Made by a program: the position numbers and the translations under genes
Notes under the pieces: model-generated
What the model saw: the letters and a program-made list of their open reading frames with translations, nothing else
Told to the model about the DNA's origin: nothing
The model's database searches: none
In this document: positions 5,893 through 9,019 of the stretch, piece after piece
Layout of the letters: each line of letters begins with the position of its first letter
Position numbering within the stretch: position 1 is the first letter of the stretch
From: JANXXV01 sp040002435
GTDB taxonomy: Bacteria > Acidobacteriota > Terriglobia > Bryobacterales > Bryobacteraceae
Assembly: GCA_040002435.1 (NCBI GenBank)
Contig: JBDUEM010000300.1
Location: forward strand, 1-9,019
Length of the DNA stretch: 9,019 nt
Direction of reading: 5' to 3'

Positions 5893-6321
5893 CTAAATTG
5901 ACGCTTGTTTCTGTTGAATGGCCGGCTTCTGCATGGGCTTTGCTTCGTACTTCGAGGCGCACTTCGCCTGGATCTTACTGGCCTGGAAGATGCCGTCCGA
6001 CCGGAGCCTTCCGTCAACCAGGGCCTGTGATCCGTCTTTAAAGGTGTCTGGCAGAGGATCGATTCCACCATAGACCACATTGAGCTTCAGGTTTTCCTGA
6101 TGAATGGTGAAGCGGACCTCTTTTCCTTCACGAACAATAGAGCCAGGCACCACGTCCCCACCCACTCGCAACCGCGATTCCTGGGCCTTTTGCCCCATCG
6201 CCTGCACTTCCTTAATTTCTTTGTAGTAGGTCTTGGTTTCGTTGATCCCGCCCGCAGCAAGCCAGGCGAGTGTACCGATAATCGCGACGACAAGGAGCGC
6301 AAATTTCGTGTAGGTCTTCAT
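5893..6321 (-). CDS. ccmE: heme chaperone CcmE, cysteine (CXXXY) variant
   Basis: CcmE binds heme covalently on the periplasmic side and carries it from CcmC to CcmF. The 142-residue product has an N-terminal membrane anchor (about 5-24), then the CcmE OB-fold blocks GGDVVPGSI (54-62), VRFTIHQENLKLNVVYGG (69-86) and LPDTFKDGSQALVDGRL (90-106). Where most bacteria have HXXXY with the heme-binding His, this has Cys121-Ala-Ser-Lys-Tyr125. The Cys form is known from archaea and some bacteria as part of the variant 'System I*'. A Gln/Lys-rich tail follows. ATG 6321 has AGAGGA at 6325-6330. It is the first gene of the ccm operon, divergent from the DUF3592 pair. Confidence 0.95.
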   Translation of the reverse strand: MKTYTKFALLVVAIIGTLAWLAAGGINETKTYYKEIKEVQAMGQKAQESRLRVGGDVVPGSIVREGKEVRFTIHQENLKLNVVYGGIDPLPDTFKDGSQALVDGRLRSDGIFQASKIQAKCASKYEAKPMQKPAIQQKQASI

Positions 6322-6338
6322 AAGTCCTCTATGCCGTC

Positions 6339-6344
6339 ATTATA
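6339..6344 (-). promoter_or_regulatory. candidate -10 element of the ccm operon promoter
   Basis: Read on the minus strand, GCGC-TATAAT-GACGG contains a perfect sigma-70 -10 hexamer 17 bases ahead of the ccmE ATG, giving a leader of about 10 bases. No good -35 lies at the right spacing; TTGCCG is the nearest match but too close. An inverted repeat CCGAT-CTGA-ATCGG at 6348-6361 lies between the -10 and the -35 region and could be an operator or chance. Confidence 0.45.
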
Positions 6345-6413
6345 GCGCCGATCTGAATCGGCAAATTAATCGCCGGCTGTCCGACAATGGTAATCTAACA
6401 CCTTCGGCCCATA

Positions 6414-6962
6414 ATGAGACGAACTGCTTTTCTGTTGGTAGGGATTTCCGTCTTCTTTCTGTTGAGCGGCGTCCTGTCCATGATTTGGAACTACAATCAG
6501 CTGCAGAAATGGCAGCCAGTGGCCGCCCGCGTGATCGCCATTGACGCTGTCAGGTTTCAAAAGAGAGGCGTACCCCTGTTTCGCGGGGAGGTGACCATCA
6601 TGTACAGCGTGAACGATGTGATTCACCGCCTTGCTTACTCCCTTCCCGTCGGCTATACGGCCGAAGAGAGTGTCCGCGCCGAATTGAGCCGGTTCGCGCC
6701 GGGGACAAACATGCGCGTTTTTTATAACCCCGCCAATCCAGATGACATTCTGACCGACCTGGGCACCAGCCCACGATTCTTTCTGTTTCCCGGCATTATT
6801 ACCGGAGCCGGCTTGCTTTTGGGCGTATATTCTCTCTGGGCACTCTGGAAACAAGGTACCTGTCTGTGCCCGGGTTGTGCCGCCAGCGTGGAACTGTGGC
6901 ATAAGTTCTGCCACGCCTGTGCCTACAGACTTCCCAAGCAACGAAAACTGGTCCGGCTCTGA
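6414..6962 (+). CDS. DUF3592-like membrane protein with C-terminal zinc ribbon (copy 1)
   Basis: A 182-residue protein of unknown function. A membrane helix at about 5-25 is followed by a beta-rich domain (33-115) typical of DUF3592. That domain has W.PV.A.V near its start and VRAELSRFAPGTNMRVFYNPANPDD at its end; the VFYNP.NP phrase is the family's clearest sign. A second helix (about 121-145) leads to a zinc ribbon, CPGC (152-155) and CHAC (166-169), with Cys150 extra. With two helices and an even topology, the domain would lie on one side of the membrane and the ribbon on the other; the ribbon is probably cytoplasmic. No Shine-Dalgarno is evident before ATG 6414. It is divergent from ccmE (92 bases between starts) and followed by a relative after one base. 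Confidence 0.8.
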   Translation: MRRTAFLLVGISVFFLLSGVLSMIWNYNQLQKWQPVAARVIAIDAVRFQKRGVPLFRGEVTIMYSVNDVIHRLAYSLPVGYTAEESVRAELSRFAPGTNMRVFYNPANPDDILTDLGTSPRFFLFPGIITGAGLLLGVYSLWALWKQGTCLCPGCAASVELWHKFCHACAYRLPKQRKLVRL

Positions 6963-6963
6963 T

Positions 6964-7521
6964 ATGGCGCAAGGCGACAGTTTCGAGACGATCAAACGGT
7001 TGTTCACGTGGGCGCTGGTGACCGCTTCACTGGTTCTCGCCGCCAAGGCATTCTGGGAGGCCAGGCACCCCTTGACGGTACTAAACCACTGGGCTCCTGT
7101 GATGGGAACCCTTACACGCCGCGAAGTGCCGCGCAATCATGATGCCGACGGAAACCTCTATTTCCAGATGAAGGGTACGTTTCGCTATGCAGTGGATGGA
7201 AAGGAGCGGGAATCGACCGCGTTATCGTATTTCGGGAGTACGGATTTCGGTTGGATCGCCCCGCGCGCTCTTGCGTATGAGAAGAACGCGGACTATCCGA
7301 TTCGTTACGACCCCGCCCAACCCGACGTGTTTGAATTCGGCGTGGGATACAACTGGCTTTACCTGCGAACGCCCCTCTGCTATTTGATGGCCGCGGCCCT
7401 ATGCCTTTTGCTGGCAATCCCATTTCACCGCTTCAAGCGCAGCGCAAGAAGCTGCGGCCAATGTCAACAGAGGCTTCGATCTTTCTTCCGTTACTGTCCG
7501 GAGTGCGGTGAATCGATTTAA
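6964..7521 (+). CDS. DUF3592-like membrane protein with C-terminal zinc ribbon (copy 2)
   Basis: A 185-residue protein with the same plan as its upstream neighbour. It has a membrane helix (about 14-30) and a beta domain (41-122) that begins WAPVMGTL and ends YPIRYDPAQPDVF, the DUF3592-type YNP-like close. A second helix (133-153) and a zinc ribbon, CGQC (164-167) and CPEC (178-181), follow. ATG 6964 follows the previous stop with one base between (TGATATG), indicating coupling; a longer ORF from 6877 only reads back through the neighbour in another frame. Apart from layout and a few motifs the two proteins are quite diverged, so this is an old duplication. Function is unknown. Pairing suggests they may form a heteromer. 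Confidence 0.8.
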   Translation: MAQGDSFETIKRLFTWALVTASLVLAAKAFWEARHPLTVLNHWAPVMGTLTRREVPRNHDADGNLYFQMKGTFRYAVDGKERESTALSYFGSTDFGWIAPRALAYEKNADYPIRYDPAQPDVFEFGVGYNWLYLRTPLCYLMAAALCLLLAIPFHRFKRSARSCGQCQQRLRSFFRYCPECGESI

Positions 7522-7535
7522 CGGGCTTAGCATCC

Positions 7536-7542
7536 AAGGTGG
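7536..7542 (+). promoter_or_regulatory. ribosome binding site that fixes the dioxygenase start
   Basis: AAGGTGG, five bases before ATG 7545 when measured from AAGG, supports that start. A GTG at 7539 lies within the Shine-Dalgarno itself and would add only two residues. Confidence 0.6.
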
Positions 7543-7544
7543 GC

Positions 7545-8456
7545 ATGGAAGCAAAAATTCTGGGTATTCATCACGTGACGGCCATCGCCGCCGCGCCGCA
7601 GCCGAACGTCGACTTCTACACCGGGTTCCTCGGTATGCGGCTGGTAAAGAAGACCGTCAATTTTGACGATCCCGGAACCTATCATTTTTACTATGGCGAC
7701 AGGACCGGTTCACCGGGATCCATCCTGACCTTTTTCCCGTGGCCGGGAGCGCGCCGGGGCTTCCACGGCAGCGGACAGGTAACGGTCACCTCGTTCGCCG
7801 TGCCGAAAGGGTCCATCGGACGATGGGGGGAAAAAGCCCGGGCGAAGGGCGTGTCGACCGACGCTATCGCCACGAGGTTTGACGAGGAAGTATTGACCCT
7901 GCGCGATCCTGACGGATTGCAATTAGAACTAGTCGGCTCCCTGGACGGGGCCGATGGCGATGCGATCGGCAAGATACACAGCGCAACGATTTCAGAAGAG
8001 GGTTATGAGCGGACCGCGCAGCTGTTAACGGACACCATGGGCTTCCGGTTGACCAACGAGCACGGAAACCGGTTTCGCTACGAAATAGCAGAAGGTGGAC
8101 CGGGCGCCACCGTGGACGTATTGTGCACACCGGATCTGAGGCGCGGCAGCGGTGGTGCGGGCACAGTGCACCACATCGCCTGGCGCACGCCCAGCGATGA
8201 GCAACAGTTCGCCTGGCACCGGCAGTTGATCGATCTGCGCTACAACGTTTCCCCCGTGATGGACCGCCAATACTTCCACTCCATTTACTTCCGCGAACCG
8301 GGCGGCGTGTTATTCGAAATTGCGACGGACCCGCCGGGGTTCACCATCGATGAACCGCTGGAGAGCCTGGGTACGCGCCTGATGCTGCCGCCGGAGTACG
8401 AATCGATCCGAAAGAAGATTGAATCGGCGCTTCCCGAAATCATCACGGTACACTGA
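7545..8456 (+). CDS. ring-cleaving dioxygenase, glyoxalase/VOC superfamily (MhqO type)
   Basis: A 303-residue two-module VOC-fold enzyme. Members of this group are presumed metal-dependent extradiol dioxygenases; in Bacillus the MhqO relatives help remove hydroquinones and quinones. Module 1 (about 5-130) opens GIHHVTAI with metal-ligand His at 9/10 and ends LTLRDPDGLQLELVG. Module 2 (about 143-262) has GTVHHIAW (His209/210) and closes FREPGGVLFEIATDPPGF with the Glu258 ligand. The usual His/His/Glu set is therefore complete. A short tail ends LMLPPEYESIRKKIESALP, also common in the family. It begins 23 bases after the DUF3592 gene and the next gene's ribosome site overlaps its stop, so it is probably in one transcript with the peptidase. 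The natural substrate cannot be told from sequence. Likely cytoplasmic. Confidence 0.9.
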   Translation: MEAKILGIHHVTAIAAAPQPNVDFYTGFLGMRLVKKTVNFDDPGTYHFYYGDRTGSPGSILTFFPWPGARRGFHGSGQVTVTSFAVPKGSIGRWGEKARAKGVSTDAIATRFDEEVLTLRDPDGLQLELVGSLDGADGDAIGKIHSATISEEGYERTAQLLTDTMGFRLTNEHGNRFRYEIAEGGPGATVDVLCTPDLRRGSGGAGTVHHIAWRTPSDEQQFAWHRQLIDLRYNVSPVMDRQYFHSIYFREPGGVLFEIATDPPGFTIDEPLESLGTRLMLPPEYESIRKKIESALPEIITVH

Positions 8457-8458
8457 GG
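8455..8458 (+). promoter_or_regulatory. ribosome binding site overlapping the upstream stop codon
   Basis: GAGG at 8455-8458 overlaps the dioxygenase TGA (8454-8456) and sits four bases before ATG 8463. This supports 8463 as the start over in-frame ATGs at 8502 and 8514, and implies translational coupling. Confidence 0.55.
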
Positions 8459-8462
8459 TTCG

Positions 8463-9019
8463 ATGGGCACTACGCTCAAAGCAACGCATCCTCCATTCCC
8501 CATGGCGACGGGAATGCGTGACTGCCTGCTTTGGTTCAACCGCGAGCGACAGTGGATCAATGAACAGCACCTGCAACTCGCACGCATCGCGGCGCCGACG
8601 TTTCTGGAGCAGAAGCGCGCCGAATGGATGGTGGCGCAGTTTCGGGCAATGGGCTGTGAGGCGCGAATCGACCGCGGTGGCAATGTGATTGCGCAGTTGA
8701 ATCCCGATCCGAAGGGCCCTTATGTCGCTTTGACGGCGCACCTTGACACGGTGCTGGCGCCGCGCAGTCCGGAGGATATCTTCCTTGATGCCGACGGGAC
8801 GATGCATGGCCCGGGCGTTTCTGACAATGGCGCGGGTCTGGTAGCGCTGCTGGCAATCGCGCGCGCCATGAAGTCCTGCCCCATCGAGACCAGCGGAGCT
8901 TCTCTGCTGTTTGTGGCGAACGTCGGCGAAGAGGGCGAGGGCAATCTCAGCGGGATGCGCTTCCTCTGTGGGAAGTCCGCTCTGGCTGGAAAGATCCGGT
9001 CGTTTCTCGTTCTGGACGG
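8463..9019 (+). CDS. M20-family metallopeptidase (N-terminal part, cut by the window end)
   Basis: A dinuclear zinc amidohydrolase/peptidase of the M20 (PepT/CPG2-like) group; substrates range from di- and tripeptides to N-acyl amino acids. 185 complete codons are present and the frame is open to the last base. Visible: TAHLDTV with His93 (metal) and Asp95; HGPGVSDNGAGLVALL with the bridging Asp121; and VGEEGEGNLSGM with the catalytic Glu156 and metal ligand Glu157. All active-site residues expected in this portion are intact; the dimerisation domain and last ligands lie beyond the window. The start is ATG 8463 by ribosome site; residues 1-17 precede the normal family start (around MRDCLLWFN), so a later ATG at 8514 is possible. 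No signal peptide, so probably cytoplasmic. Its link to the dioxygenase is unexplained. Confidence 0.88.
   Translation, partial: MGTTLKATHPPFPMATGMRDCLLWFNRERQWINEQHLQLARIAAPTFLEQKRAEWMVAQFRAMGCEARIDRGGNVIAQLNPDPKGPYVALTAHLDTVLAPRSPEDIFLDADGTMHGPGVSDNGAGLVALLAIARAMKSCPIETSGASLLFVANVGEEGEGNLSGMRFLCGKSALAGKIRSFLVLD

Noticed and set aside
6366..7136. 256-codon open frame on the - strand
   Set aside because: It lies opposite the DUF3592 genes, which have clear helices, zinc ribbons and coupled starts. No domain or ribosome site was seen for the antisense frame.
1..9019. CRISPR array, tRNA or rRNA genes
   Set aside because: I looked for regularly spaced direct repeats, cloverleaf-like ends and rRNA-like conserved segments and saw none.

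Overview
The window looks like a chromosomal segment of a moderately GC-rich, Gram-negative-type soil bacterium. Acidobacteriota (Bryobacteraceae/Solibacter-like) is my best guess. The guess rests on the overall gene content, the combination of a Cys-type CcmE with a Cys-rich CcmH, and an IS256-family element of a kind common there. It is an inference from protein style, not a database match.

Layout. (1) Bases 1-~478 are the right-hand end of a decayed IS256-family insertion sequence: a transposase 3' fragment with a frame-shifting internal deletion, a stem-loop behind its stop codon, and a probable terminal inverted repeat. (2) Bases 525-1322 hold a two-gene unit on the + strand, a small unrecognised protein followed by a PIN-domain protein. 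This is most likely an antitoxin/toxin pair of VapBC type. (3) Bases 1319-6321 on the - strand are a six-gene cytochrome c maturation (System I, Ccm) operon, read ccmE, ccmF, ccmH, a short CcmI-like zinc-ribbon protein, a carboxypeptidase-regulatory-domain membrane protein, and ccmA. Four of the five junctions overlap and the fifth (ccmE/ccmF) has a 13-nt gap. (4) Bases 6414-7521 on the + strand, divergent from ccmE, hold two adjacent DUF3592-like membrane proteins, each ending in a zinc ribbon. (5) Bases 7545-9019 on the + strand hold a glyoxalase-fold (VOC) ring-cleaving dioxygenase of the MhqO type and, coupled to it, an M20-family metallopeptidase cut by the window edge.

How the genes work together. 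In System I, CcmA is the ATPase of the complex that releases heme-loaded CcmE. CcmE carries heme covalently across the periplasm. CcmF, with CcmH (and CcmI where present), attaches it to the CXXCH of apocytochrome c. CcmB, CcmC, CcmD and CcmG are not in this window. The operon runs out at ccmA directly against the PIN gene and IS remnant, so the usual ccmA-ccmB-ccmC continuity is absent here.

The most interesting points are four. CcmE has CXXXY instead of HXXXY (the 'System I*' hallmark) but coexists with a CcmH-like protein, itself with an unusual five-cysteine motif. A zinc-ribbon CcmI-like protein and a carboxypeptidase-regulatory-domain membrane protein are translationally locked into the operon. 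Membrane anchor plus C-terminal zinc ribbon recurs in three proteins of the window. The PIN protein appears to lack one expected acidic residue and sits beside an IS end. I saw no tRNA, rRNA, CRISPR array or phage genes. No gene-free stretch exceeds 300 bases; the longest (344-524) is IS end plus leader.
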